Assembly: GCF_000619925.1 (NCBI RefSeq)
Contig: NZ_JHVB01000010.1
Coordinates: 1-64,000, forward strand
Source: Treponema sp. C6A8
Lineage (GTDB): Bacteria > Spirochaetota > Spirochaetia > Treponematales > Treponemataceae
Direction of reading: 5' to 3'
DNA length: 64,000 bases
Shown piece after piece: positions 55,507 through 63,834 of this stretch. The notes beneath the pieces were generated by a model that had not been told where the DNA came from, made no database searches, and saw nothing but the letters and a program-made list of their open reading frames with translations. A program made the translations under genes and the position numbers. Within the stretch, counting starts at the first letter, position 1. Each line of letters begins with the position of its first letter.

Positions 55507-57438
55507 CTAATCCTCTTCCACAAACATTGCTTCTATCTGCTTTTTATAGATTTCGTTTATGCGGAAACGCATAATTTCCTGCTTAGCAGAAAGTTCAACG
55601 CCAACTTCAAAAGGCTTTGTAATCAGAGTGAACTTATTGATACGTTCAAACATCTTAAAGCCGTTCTTAGAAGAAATGAGGTTTGCAATTTCGCCTTCGT
55701 AAAGAGACTGAATTCCATTCGATGCAAGCAGGTTTTCGTAAGTATCGTACTGAATTCCGTTTTCTGCGGCATAGTTTTTAATTTCGTCTTCATCAACAAG
55801 AATTAAAGCTGCAAGATAGCGTTTATCCTGGCCAAGAACAACTGCCTGCTTGATAAAGCGTGATTCAGAAAGCTTCATTTCGATTGGAAGAGGCTCAAGG
55901 TTTTCTCCACCGCGCAAAACGATAGTATCTTTAATACGTCCCTTAATCTGAAGTTCGTTGTGAATTGTAAATACTGCAAGGTCGCCTGTGTCGAGCCAGC
56001 CGTCAACAGTCATAACTTTTTCTGTCAAATCAGGGCGCTTGTAGTAGCCTTTCATTACAGTAGGACCCTTAATCTGCAAAATACCCTGCTGACCGCGTTC
56101 AAGAACATAACCGTCCTGATCAACAATGCGGGCCTGAACTCCGCGGATTGGAGAACCGATTGTTCTGTAAATAGGGGCTGCAATAGGACGAACCGAAACG
56201 ATTGGAGCTGTTTCTGTAAGACCGTAACCTTCTACGATTTCAACACCGATAGCCCAGAAGAATTCATCAATATTTTTAGGGTAAGCACCACCGCCTGCAA
56301 TACCAACGCGGAAGTTAGAACCCAGCATAACCTTAATCTTGCGGAAAATAAGCAGATCACCCAGCCAGTAAAGAGGCCACATCAAAGACCAAGGCAGAAT
56401 GAAGAGAATCCACCAGAGAACCGGGCGGTATGCTGTAAAGCAAGGATTCTGATTGAACATCTTTCTTTGCATTGCCTTATGAATTTTTGCAACTCCAACA
56501 AAGAAGTTGAAAAGTTTAAGTACAAGTCCGCCAGTTTTGCGCATTTTTTTAGTAACGCCGTCATAAACAGCTTCAAAAACACGAGGAACGGCAGGAAGCA
56601 GGTGAGGATTGAGCTTTTTGAAATCTGCCAGCAGAATTGAACCGATTGGTTTTGAATAGCAGATTGCTCCACCCTGAATCAAAATTACGTATTCTACTTC
56701 GCGTTCAAAAACGTGCCATACCGGGAGAACGCTGAGGGCGCGGTCGCCCGGGTTAATATAAATTCGCTCAGGAATTTCATCAAGCTGGGCCAGGAAGTTT
56801 TTATGAGTAAGCATTACGCCCTTTGGAGTTCCTGTTGTTCCAGAAGTAAAGATGATTGTAGCAAGGTCGTCGCCAGTTCCTTTTTCAACTTCAGCTTCAA
56901 TTTCATCCTTGTGTTCTACACGCCATTTTTTACCGCTGTTTACTAGCTGATTAAAGGTGTAAAGTTCAACTGCGCCGGCCTTGCAGGCTCCACGAACTTC
57001 ATCCTTAATATCGTCTTCAAGAGCGATGAGATTTTTGAGGGCAGGAAGTTTTTCCTTAAGGCTGAGGATTTTCTTTACCTGTGAATTATTCTGGGCAATT
57101 ACATATTTACATTCAGTGATTGCAAGAATCTGTTCAAGGTCGATTAAAGTTGCATCACATCCGCGTGGAACGTCAACCGCACCAATCGAAAGAATACCGA
57201 TATCCGACTGCTGCCATTCCGGGCAGTTATCAGAAATAAGACCAACAGGTTCAGTTCTCTTTACGCCAAGAACCAGAAGACCGGCACCAAAATCAAGACC
57301 AGTCTGATACATTGTTCTATATGTGATAGGTTCAAAATCACCGTTTTTAAGACGTCTGTACTGAGAAGGAATTTCAGGCCATTTTTCTGCAGACGTTTTA
57401 ATCATCTTTGCTACAGTGTAGTTTTCTTCAAATACCAT
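55507..57438 (-). CDS. fadD: long-chain fatty acid-CoA ligase (AMP-forming)
   Basis: 643 residues from MVFEENY behind GAGG; a frame to 57474 is longer but lacks a ribosome-binding site. ANL superfamily: ATP loop FTSGTTGTPKGVM (about residue 190), VLPVWHVFEREVEY, GYGLTETAPIVSVRP, WLDTGDLAVF, and KGRIKDTIVLRGGENLEP of the hinge. An amphipathic/hydrophobic insertion (LWWILFILPWSLMWPLYWL, about 330-350) suggests membrane contact, as in spirochete and eukaryote-type acyl-CoA synthetases. Activates long fatty acids, which treponemes often take from the host or rumen. This fits with a FadL-like channel elsewhere in the window. Monocistronic. Confidence 0.9.
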   Translation of the reverse strand: MVFEENYTVAKMIKTSAEKWPEIPSQYRRLKNGDFEPITYRTMYQTGLDFGAGLLVLGVKRTEPVGLISDNCPEWQQSDIGILSIGAVDVPRGCDATLIDLEQILAITECKYVIAQNNSQVKKILSLKEKLPALKNLIALEDDIKDEVRGACKAGAVELYTFNQLVNSGKKWRVEHKDEIEAEVEKGTGDDLATIIFTSGTTGTPKGVMLTHKNFLAQLDEIPERIYINPGDRALSVLPVWHVFEREVEYVILIQGGAICYSKPIGSILLADFKKLNPHLLPAVPRVFEAVYDGVTKKMRKTGGLVLKLFNFFVGVAKIHKAMQRKMFNQNPCFTAYRPVLWWILFILPWSLMWPLYWLGDLLIFRKIKVMLGSNFRVGIAGGGAYPKNIDEFFWAIGVEIVEGYGLTETAPIVSVRPIAAPIYRTIGSPIRGVQARIVDQDGYVLERGQQGILQIKGPTVMKGYYKRPDLTEKVMTVDGWLDTGDLAVFTIHNELQIKGRIKDTIVLRGGENLEPLPIEMKLSESRFIKQAVVLGQDKRYLAALILVDEDEIKNYAAENGIQYDTYENLLASNGIQSLYEGEIANLISSKNGFKMFERINKFTLITKPFEVGVELSAKQEIMRFRINEIYKKQIEAMFVEED

Positions 57439-57526
57439 AAAAACCTCATTTAAAATAAAATGACAATTTTGCAAAAAGTGTAAAGTACTTAATTATATTG
57501 CGATTTAAATCTATTATCAACTTCTT

Positions 57527-58420
57527 CTAGTTTGACTGATATTGATTAAAATATGGCGCGAAATCAGGATTTTCTTCTACGAATTTCTGAGCTGCAACAA
57601 GGTAATCTTCCCAACTTGAGTAGAAAAGCTTGATTACGCCCGGAAAGCTTGTGAAATCGCCCGGAACAACATAGCGGTAGTTGATATTTTTTTCGATAAA
57701 GAGATTTTGAATTTCAGTAACATTATGCATTAAAACATAAGCCATAAAGGTTGAACATACGAATTTTTTAGGTGTTCTTTTTGGATTCAGGTCTTTATAG
57801 ATGTTGTAGCTTTTTTTTGTCAGCTTAGGACTTCCGAATCCCTGATTTTTTTTGCTGACAAAGAATTTTCGTCTGATGTTATAGCAGGTATATGGGAAAT
57901 TCTGCATTACAGAATATTTTACAGTCACGTTATCAAGAAAATACTGAACCATTTGCAGGGTGGCATCGTATTCAGAGCGTGGCACCTTCATGGCATAAAC
58001 CCAGAGCTCTGATGAAACCGGGTCGCACTTTCTCATATAAGGATTGTTTGAAAGGTCTGTGCAGATTTCAAGCTTGAGCTGTTGCTTTCCGCCAAGAGTT
58101 ACGCCGTAAAAATCATCGTTCAAATCAAAACCGATGGCAGCGTGGCTTACAAAAATGTCGCTGATATTTGTTGTGCTGATTCCGAACTTCAAAAGGTTTG
58201 TAACATTGAGGGGGCTTGAATAGCAGGGATTGTAGAGACGGAAGAAAATATAGGCTTCTTCCTCCGTAGCAGCGAGCTCCGGGGCCTCTATAGTAACTTT
58301 TTCTTTGTAATCATCAAAAATCTGAACAGTGCGTGTTGTACGGCAGCTGAAAAATAAAAAAACAAAGATGAGAAGTAAAAATTTAGTGATATTTTTATAT
58401 TTTTTTATCAGCACTTTCAT
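57527..58420 (-). CDS. lipoprotein with permuted papain-like (YiiX/NlpC-P60-type) fold
   Basis: 297 residues. Signal with lipobox LFFSC at residue 26. The likely active pair is inverted relative to NlpC/P60: the His comes first (IFVSHAAIGFDLNDDFYG) and the Cys later (PKKFVCSTFMAYVLMH, near residue 222), as in YiiX/YebB-type permuted papain-fold amidases or lipid hydrolases. Between them lie Arg/Lys-rich strands (NFPYTCYNIRRKFFVSKKNQ). It should sit on the periplasmic side of a membrane and cut an amide or ester bond. No obvious Shine-Dalgarno. Substrate unknown. Confidence 0.55.
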   Translation of the reverse strand: MKVLIKKYKNITKFLLLIFVFLFFSCRTTRTVQIFDDYKEKVTIEAPELAATEEEAYIFFRLYNPCYSSPLNVTNLLKFGISTTNISDIFVSHAAIGFDLNDDFYGVTLGGKQQLKLEICTDLSNNPYMRKCDPVSSELWVYAMKVPRSEYDATLQMVQYFLDNVTVKYSVMQNFPYTCYNIRRKFFVSKKNQGFGSPKLTKKSYNIYKDLNPKRTPKKFVCSTFMAYVLMHNVTEIQNLFIEKNINYRYVVPGDFTSFPGVIKLFYSSWEDYLVAAQKFVEENPDFAPYFNQYQSN

Positions 58421-58486
58421 AAGAGAATATTTATTATAGTAAAAATCAGGCTTTTGGGGAATAAAGGGGAAAAAATGAAATTGATA

Positions 58487-58519
58487 TTGTAAACTTTATT
58501 TTAAGTTTGAGGTTTACAA
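58487..58519. promoter_or_regulatory. BirA-type biotin operator upstream of bioY
   Basis: TTGTAAACT, 15 bases, GGTTTACAA: a near-perfect match to the BirA operator (TTGTAAACC-N(14-16)-GGTTTACAA). TACAAT at 58515-58520 may be the -10 box. The window also encodes a BirA with a DNA-binding domain at 62413-63465. Confidence 0.85.
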
Positions 58520-58547
58520 TACTTTGAAAAAGGTATACATTGGCCTT

Positions 58548-59159
58548 ATGAAAAATAAATCTACTTTGCGTCTTTCTTTCATCGCGCTTTTTGCGGCGGT
58601 AATTTGTGTCGGCTGTTTTATCAGAATTCCTCTTGGCGTTATTCCAATTGTTTTACAGAATGCCCTTTGTATTTTATGTGCTCTGCTTCTGGGCGGAATC
58701 TGGGCTGGAGCTCCGACTGCTCTCTTTTTGCTTGCGGGCTTAATCGGCCTTCCGGTTTATGCGGGCGGTTCCAGCGGCCCTGCAGTCTGGATTGGACCTA
58801 CCGGCGGATTTTTGCCAGGCTATCTTTTGGGCGCTATTGTGGCAGGATTTGTCGCAGGAAAACCTTCAATTTCTGAGAAAAAACTTCAGCCTGTAGTGAT
58901 TGTCCGTCTTGCCCTTGCAATGCTTCTGGGTCTTGCCATTTTGTATATTCCGGGCGTTATTCATTTTGCAAACTGGGCGACAGGCGCCGGTAAGGTTCCT
59001 GCTGATAAGTCTGTCTTTGCCTACACAATGGGAGTTTGCGTTATTCCATTTATTCCGGGTGATTTGGTAAAATATATTATCTGTCTTCCGATTGCCATTA
59101 AAATCAGACCGGTAATCGCACAGTATTTATATGCTGATGCCGGACAGAATGCGGAATAA
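58548..59159 (+). CDS. bioY: biotin transporter S component BioY
   Basis: 203 residues with six helices. Family marks: VPIVLQNALCILCALLLGG type run (GVIPIVLQNALCILCALLLG), LAGLIGLPVYAGGSSGPA and GPTGGFLPGYLLGAIVAGFV, which shape the biotin pocket. High-affinity biotin binder that docks on the EcfA-EcfT module encoded next. The start is the ATG at 58548; a TTG at 58524 is too close to the operator. Three bases separate it from ecfA. Controlled by the BirA operator upstream. Confidence 0.93.
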   Translation: MKNKSTLRLSFIALFAAVICVGCFIRIPLGVIPIVLQNALCILCALLLGGIWAGAPTALFLLAGLIGLPVYAGGSSGPAVWIGPTGGFLPGYLLGAIVAGFVAGKPSISEKKLQPVVIVRLALAMLLGLAILYIPGVIHFANWATGAGKVPADKSVFAYTMGVCVIPFIPGDLVKYIICLPIAIKIRPVIAQYLYADAGQNAE

Positions 59160-59162
59160 AAT

Positions 59163-59903
59163 ATGCAGAAACTAATAATCGATAATATCAGTAAGGGTTT
59201 TAACACAATAAAAGGCCGCCGCCAGGTTTTGAAAAACGTGAGCTTTGAAATTGATGAAGGAAGCTTTACGGTAATCGGCGGTGAAAACGGCAGTGGAAAA
59301 AGCCTTTTGATGTCGATTATTGCGGGTCTGGAAGAGGCTGACAGCGGTAAGGTTAGCTGCTTTGGCAAGGTTGGACTAGTTTTTCAGGAGGCTGAAACGC
59401 AGATTTTAGGCGAAACTCCCGCTGAGGATATTGCCTTTGGTCCGAAAAATCTAGGCTGGAGCCGCGACCGTGTGAAGGAAGCGGTGGAGACTGCCCTTGA
59501 AAAAACTGGCCTGACCCAAAAACGAGATTTTCCTGCACGATTTCTTTCGGGCGGGGAAAAACGCCGTCTTGCAGTTGCCTGTATGCTCGCCATGGATCTG
59601 CCGGTTTTGATTCTGGACGAACCTTACGCAAATCTTGATTACGAGGGCGTAAAACAGGTGAACGCCCTTTTGCGTGATTTGAAAGCCCAGAAAAAAACAA
59701 TAATTCTTCTTACCCACGAAATTGAAAAATGTCTCGGCCTTGCAGACCGCTTTATCGTGCTTTTCCGCGGGGAAAAGGCCTTTGACGGGGCGCCCGGGGA
59801 AATAGGCACAGGGGCAGGGGGCAGCGGCACTGTCAACGTGGAAGACTGGAATATCCGAAACCCCTTTAATTCTTATAAGAATGTTGAAGATTTAATCTGG
59901 TAG
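59163..59903 (+). CDS. ECF transporter ATPase (BioM-like)
   Basis: 246 residues. Walker A GGENGSGKS, Q-loop LVFQEAETQILGETPAEDIA (the ECF-type Q helix), signature FLSGGEKRRLAVACMLAMD, Walker B PVLILDEPYANLD, switch His LLTHEIEKC. Powers biotin uptake with BioY and the following EcfT. Only one ATPase is encoded here, so it probably forms a homodimer as in BioMNY. A short Gly-rich stretch near residue 218 is a linker. Confidence 0.9.
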   Translation: MQKLIIDNISKGFNTIKGRRQVLKNVSFEIDEGSFTVIGGENGSGKSLLMSIIAGLEEADSGKVSCFGKVGLVFQEAETQILGETPAEDIAFGPKNLGWSRDRVKEAVETALEKTGLTQKRDFPARFLSGGEKRRLAVACMLAMDLPVLILDEPYANLDYEGVKQVNALLRDLKAQKKTIILLTHEIEKCLGLADRFIVLFRGEKAFDGAPGEIGTGAGGSGTVNVEDWNIRNPFNSYKNVEDLIW

Positions 59904-59921
59904 CGGGCGGAAGGTGACCTT

Positions 59922-60629
59922 ATGATAAAATCCGGTAAAAACAGCCTTGCATTCTCTTACAAAGCGGGAAACTCTTTTATTCACAAAATGCCCCCGGTGG
60001 CAAAAATCCTCCTTATTCCTTTTGTAAATATCCTGGTTTTTAACCTTCCTTTTGAATTTTCCCTGGGATTTTTGATTTTTCAGGCGGCGCTTGCTTTTGC
60101 GATTAAATTTACACTTCGCGAACAGCTGCGTGATTTACGACCGGTTTTATATTATGCGGTGATTTTGTACGTTTCAGGTTTTATTGCAAACTTGTGTGCG
60201 GCGCTGACAGCTGAGGACGGCACCGGCATTTGGAAGGAGGCCTTATACCAATCTTTCATCATCACTTTTAAAAATCATGAAACTTTCAAAATGCTGGTAA
60301 AACTTTTCTGCGTCATGCAGAGCGCTTCAATCCTCTTCAAAACTTCAACAACCCTTCAAATCCGCGAGGGAATAGGCGTAATTGAAACTGCCATCAGAAA
60401 AATCCTTCCGGTCAGCAAAAAAAATACTTTAACCGACACAATAGCGCTTTTTATCTGCTTTATCCCAATGGTTTACAAAAACTGGCAGCTTTCAAAAAGA
60501 GCCTGGCTTGCCCGTGGCGGCCGCAGCGGCATCAAAATGATGAAATCGATTTTCCCGGTATTTTTCAGCGTTGGAATTAAACAGGCCTATAATGCAGCCC
60601 GCGCAGTAGCAGTCAGAAGGGCAGAATAA
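59922..60629 (+). CDS. ECF transporter transmembrane subunit (BioN-like)
   Basis: 235 residues with four or five hydrophobic helices at the front (HKMPPVAKILLIPFVNILVF, then YYAVILYVSGFIANL). The coupling helices at the end include the Ala-Arg-Gly motifs (SKRAWLARGGRSGI) that contact the ATPase. Links ATP hydrolysis to BioY toppling. 18 bases after ecfA. No terminator seen; the RelA-like gene has its own promoter. Confidence 0.88.
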   Translation: MIKSGKNSLAFSYKAGNSFIHKMPPVAKILLIPFVNILVFNLPFEFSLGFLIFQAALAFAIKFTLREQLRDLRPVLYYAVILYVSGFIANLCAALTAEDGTGIWKEALYQSFIITFKNHETFKMLVKLFCVMQSASILFKTSTTLQIREGIGVIETAIRKILPVSKKNTLTDTIALFICFIPMVYKNWQLSKRAWLARGGRSGIKMMKSIFPVFFSVGIKQAYNAARAVAVRRAE

Positions 60630-60644
60630 AAAAATAAAAATTCT

Positions 60645-60672
60645 TTGAAAATTGAAAATTTCATATTACAAT
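60645..60672 (+). promoter_or_regulatory. promoter of the RelA/SpoT-domain gene
   Basis: TTGAAA (60645-60650), spacer 16 containing GAAAATTTC, TACAAT (60667-60672). Its layout closely matches the promoter at 61756-61784. Confidence 0.65.
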
Positions 60673-60693
60673 TTTTGTTAAGAGTTTTTAGAT

Positions 60694-61749
60694 ATGAATG
60701 CAAAAGAAAAAATGATTATGGAAGAATATCGGGAGTCAAAACCCGATTTCGAGCGGCTTGAAAAAGAAGTCGTTGCCATTTTGCAGGACATTGCCGACAG
60801 CTGCAATATTCAGATTTATGCAATAAATCACCGCGTTAAGGAAGAAAAAAGTCTTGCGGGCAAACTTGAACGCAAGGGCGATAAATATTCATCCCTTTCT
60901 GATATTACGGATATCCTTGGAACCCGCGTTGTCTGCTTCTTTTCCGATGAAGTTGATAAGCTTGCGGCTCAGATTGAAAAGCGTTTTGACGTTGACTGGA
61001 ATGAGTCAATCGATAAGCGTAAATATCTTGATGTAAACACTTTTGGTTACCTTTCGGTTCACTATATCTGTTCTTTAAAACCAAACGGAAAATATCCGCC
61101 TGAGCTCATAAACAAACGCTTTGAAGTTCAGATGTGTTCCCTTATGCAGCACATCTGGGCAGTCATGGAACATGATTTGGGCTATAAGACTAAATTTGGT
61201 GTTCCGACTGCGGTTAAACGTGATTTTTTCCGACTTGCGGGGCTTTTGGAAATTGCCGACGAGCATTTTGTAAGCATCAGGGACAGTGTTTCTGATTATA
61301 CAAAAGAAGTTCACGAAAGAATTATTGCAGATACAGCCGGTGATATTCCGATTGATTCAGTTTCACTTGAAGAATACATGAATAACAGCAAGAGCATGCA
61401 GAATTTTCTGCGTACAATTTCCAATGTCTGCGAGGCTGAAATTTCAAAGGAAAATCCGGATAACTACCTTGAACAGCTGGACTGGCTGAAAAAGCGTACA
61501 ATCGGAGATCTTCAGCAGATGCTGGCGGACAATTACTCCCTTGCAATGCAGATGATAGAAAAGCTTCTTGCCACTTCGGATCTGGATATTCTTTCTTCGA
61601 CGGTGGCCCTTCGCTTCTTGTGCCATGCGGAACTGGTTAATAAACGCTACGGCAGGGAATTAATGGTAGATTTCCTTATGCTTTCGATGAAAGACAGAGA
61701 GCGTGCTGAAAGATATGCAGACAATCTGATTAAGGAATACGGAAAATAA
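60694..61749 (+). CDS. RelA/SpoT-domain (p)ppGpp synthetase, no hydrolase domain
   Basis: 351 residues. The synthetase domain (about 15-200) shows HRVKEEKSLAGKLERKG, ITDILGTRVVCFFSDEVDKL (metal-binding Asp), FGYLSVHYICSLK and FEVQMCSLMQHIWAVMEHDL (catalytic Glu/Gln helix). No HD hydrolase, TGS or ACT part. The C-terminal 150 residues are helical and unlike the short tails of RelP/RelQ, with TPR-like repeats. Likely makes pppGpp/ppGpp or a related alarmone in the cytoplasm. Weak Shine-Dalgarno (AAGAG). Confidence 0.8.
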   Translation: MNAKEKMIMEEYRESKPDFERLEKEVVAILQDIADSCNIQIYAINHRVKEEKSLAGKLERKGDKYSSLSDITDILGTRVVCFFSDEVDKLAAQIEKRFDVDWNESIDKRKYLDVNTFGYLSVHYICSLKPNGKYPPELINKRFEVQMCSLMQHIWAVMEHDLGYKTKFGVPTAVKRDFFRLAGLLEIADEHFVSIRDSVSDYTKEVHERIIADTAGDIPIDSVSLEEYMNNSKSMQNFLRTISNVCEAEISKENPDNYLEQLDWLKKRTIGDLQQMLADNYSLAMQMIEKLLATSDLDILSSTVALRFLCHAELVNKRYGRELMVDFLMLSMKDRERAERYADNLIKEYGK

Positions 61750-61755
61750 AAAATT

Positions 61756-61784
61756 TTGAAAATACGAAATTTTCATAATATAAT
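61756..61784 (+). promoter_or_regulatory. promoter of the HATPase-like orphan
   Basis: TTGAAA (61756-61761), spacer 17 with GAAATTTTC, TATAAT (61779-61784). The leader is short and ends in AGAGAGGAG before the ATG. Confidence 0.75.
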
Positions 61785-61805
61785 TTTATTTAGAGAGGAG
61801 AAAAT

Positions 61806-62393
61806 ATGAAATCTACAGTATATGAACTTAATACGAATGCCGGTTCACTTGAAGTTTTATTGAAAGAAAGTGAAAAAACTGCTTCTTATGCAAATTTAAA
61901 TAAACAGCAGACTAGGGAACTTAGACTTCTTGCCGAGGAGCTGATTGGAATGCTTCCTGAACTTCTCAGCTTTAATAAAGGTCAGTTCTGGATTGAATGT
62001 GAAGGTTCTTCTGTTGAACTTCATATTTCTCTTGTTCCTCACGACAACCTTACTGCTGAAAAGCGTGAAAAGATTTTGTCTCTTTCTTCTGATGGAAAGA
62101 ATGCCGCCGCAGCCGGAATTATGTCTAAAATTAAAATTGCGGCAGAATTTATGCTGATTGATTATGAAAATTCTCTGGCAAATGCTCCGTCATTTGTTAC
62201 TTTTGGTTCTGGAGTAGGAAACAACAGTCATTCTGGAAGCTGGACTTTGAATAATTACCGCGCTAAGGCAAAAGAAGACCAGGATGAAAAATGGGATGAA
62301 CTGGAAAAATCGATTATCGCAAATATTGCAGACGATGTAATTGTTGGCTTGCGTGAATCGAAACTTGAAATTACTGTAAAAAAGGCTTTCTAA
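61806..62393 (+). CDS. orphan protein, weakly HATPase/anti-sigma-factor-like
   Basis: 195 residues, soluble. TRELRLLAEELIGMLPELLS (residues 37-56) resembles the N-box helix of GHKL ATPases of the RsbW type (E...N replaced by EE..), followed by beta strands GQFWIECEGSSVELHISLVP. No clear glycine G1/G2 boxes are present, so ATP binding is doubtful. The C-terminus is a charged helix and strand (SKLEITVKKAF). It shares a promoter layout with the alarmone synthetase gene upstream. AGAGGAG ribosome-binding site. Function unknown. Confidence 0.45.
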   Translation: MKSTVYELNTNAGSLEVLLKESEKTASYANLNKQQTRELRLLAEELIGMLPELLSFNKGQFWIECEGSSVELHISLVPHDNLTAEKREKILSLSSDGKNAAAAGIMSKIKIAAEFMLIDYENSLANAPSFVTFGSGVGNNSHSGSWTLNNYRAKAKEDQDEKWDELEKSIIANIADDVIVGLRESKLEITVKKAF

Positions 62394-62412
62394 AGCTTAT
62401 ATAAATTTTTTT

Positions 62413-63465
62413 TCAGACAAAGGACTCTGATTTAAGGCTGACTTCGCCGGAAATCAGAGTTTTTTTTGTGCCGTCGGGAAGCTGCACTACAAGGGCGGCA
62501 TTCTGGTCTATGTCGACTGCGGTGGCTTTGTAGATGCCCTGGGTACTGTCGATTAAAGTGTGAACTTCAACCTCGCGGCCGATTATGAAAGAGAGCGCTT
62601 TGTATTCTTCGATGACTGATGTAGCCGGTTCTCCAAGCACTTGAAGAGTTTCGCCCGCGATTTGGGCTGCCAGCTGGGCTCGGGTTACTGAGCGGGTAGT
62701 GGCGGCATCGAAAATGCCTCCTGCCACTTTAGAAAGCTCCCCGCCAAAGGCTTCGGCATTTTCTTCAATGTTCACACCAATTCCGATTACGGCAGCTTCA
62801 ATTATGCCGGTTTCAAAATTGGTCGTGCCTTCTGTCAAAATTCCACAGATTTTCTTTCCATTATAAAAAATGTCGTTTATCCATTTGATTGAAGGCTGAA
62901 TGCCATAAAGTTTTTTGATTGCCCGGCAGACTGCAACGGCGCTGAAGGCTGTAATTTTTGCAGGATCTGTAATGCCCCCCTTTGGCGCATATATTACTGT
63001 AAGGTAAATTCCGGTTTTTGCCGGAGAAACAAAAGTGCGCCCCGAGCGTCCGCGACCTGCGGTCTGTTTTTCTGCAACGATTACAGCGTTATTATAGGTT
63101 TTTCCGGCAGAAGTGAGCTGGCCGTCAGCTGTACGCAGAGAGCCGCATTCAGAAAGCCAGCGTTTTGCCTGAATATTTGTTGAGTCAATTTCCTTAAAAA
63201 CTTCGATTCTGGCGCCCGCAAACTGGGGGAAGGAGCCATTAAAGGCTGTGGCTAGGGCTTCTGTCGTCAAAACGTCGCTGGAAGCGAGGACGTAGCCGCC
63301 GTTTGTTGTGCCGTTTATGTTGTAGCCTTCTTCGCGCAAAGAATTAATTGCCTTCCAGACGGCAGCGCGGCTCACCCCGCAAAGCGAGGCAAGCTCTTCG
63401 CCGCTTAGCACAGCTCCCTCTTTTGAAGAAGTTAAGATTTGCAATATAGTCGATTTTGTACTCAT
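62413..63465 (-). CDS. birA: bifunctional biotin-protein ligase / biotin operon repressor
   Basis: 350 residues. An N-terminal winged helix (1-62; LSGEELASLCGVSRAAVWKA, then INSLREEGYNI) is followed by the ligase with GRGRSGRTF at 137-145 (adenylate loop), the IKWINDIFYNGKKICGILTE block, where KWPND is usual and Ile replaces Pro, and a C-terminal SH3-like domain (SGEVSLKS). It attaches biotin to carboxylases and should repress at the operator before bioY when biotin is plentiful. The 3' end of the coding region doubles as the terminator of the convergent gene. Confidence 0.93.
   Translation of the reverse strand: MSTKSTILQILTSSKEGAVLSGEELASLCGVSRAAVWKAINSLREEGYNINGTTNGGYVLASSDVLTTEALATAFNGSFPQFAGARIEVFKEIDSTNIQAKRWLSECGSLRTADGQLTSAGKTYNNAVIVAEKQTAGRGRSGRTFVSPAKTGIYLTVIYAPKGGITDPAKITAFSAVAVCRAIKKLYGIQPSIKWINDIFYNGKKICGILTEGTTNFETGIIEAAVIGIGVNIEENAEAFGGELSKVAGGIFDAATTRSVTRAQLAAQIAGETLQVLGEPATSVIEEYKALSFIIGREVEVHTLIDSTQGIYKATAVDIDQNAALVVQLPDGTKKTLISGEVSLKSESFV
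62424..62467 (+). terminator. terminator of the HATPase-like gene inside the birA 3' coding region
   Basis: ACTCTGATTT and AAATCAGAGT pair with a 17-base loop, followed by TTTTTTT. It lies 30 bases after the plus-strand stop and within the last codons of birA. Confidence 0.8.
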
Positions 63466-63588
63466 TATGCTTTCCCGAAAAGTTTTTTGTTCAGTGCGCT
63501 AAGGCCTGTAAATTTATTCCAGACATTTTTTGATTCAAAGGTTATGTGGTTTTTTAATTATAGATAGTGTTTTATAAATTTCATAGTA

Positions 63589-63809
63589 TTAATAATATAC
63601 ATTTGGATTTAAAATTATCCTTTCATAGCCTAAAAGATATTTTTTATTTTCCTTTAGACTTTTTTCAATTAATTCTTTTACATTGTCTTCCAATATAAAT
63701 ATATTTTCTTTTGAATCTACATAAACTGGTATTTCATCTGGAAGTAAATCCATAAAATAACCACTAAATTTCTTTTTAAAATTTAAAAAATATCTTCAGT
63801 AAAATCCAT
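63589..63809 (-). pseudogene. small ORF, probably frameshifted, unknown
   Basis: A 54-codon frame (63753 to 63589) reads MDLLPDEIPVYVDSKENIFI ... YERIILNPNVYY. Just upstream, another frame starts MDFTEDIF at 63809, and a single T inserted in the T run would join it, through LNFKKKFSGYF, to the 54-codon frame. Either a short gene with its own start at 63753, or a broken gene of about 72 residues. AT-rich like the rest of the right edge. No family recognised. Confidence 0.4.
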
Positions 63810-63834
63810 GTTAGGTTCTCTTAATATTTGTATT

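Noticed and set aside
57527-58420. Ordinary NlpC/P60 cell-wall hydrolase
   Set aside because: The His-containing segment precedes the Cys segment, so a permuted papain fold (YiiX/YebB type) fits better.
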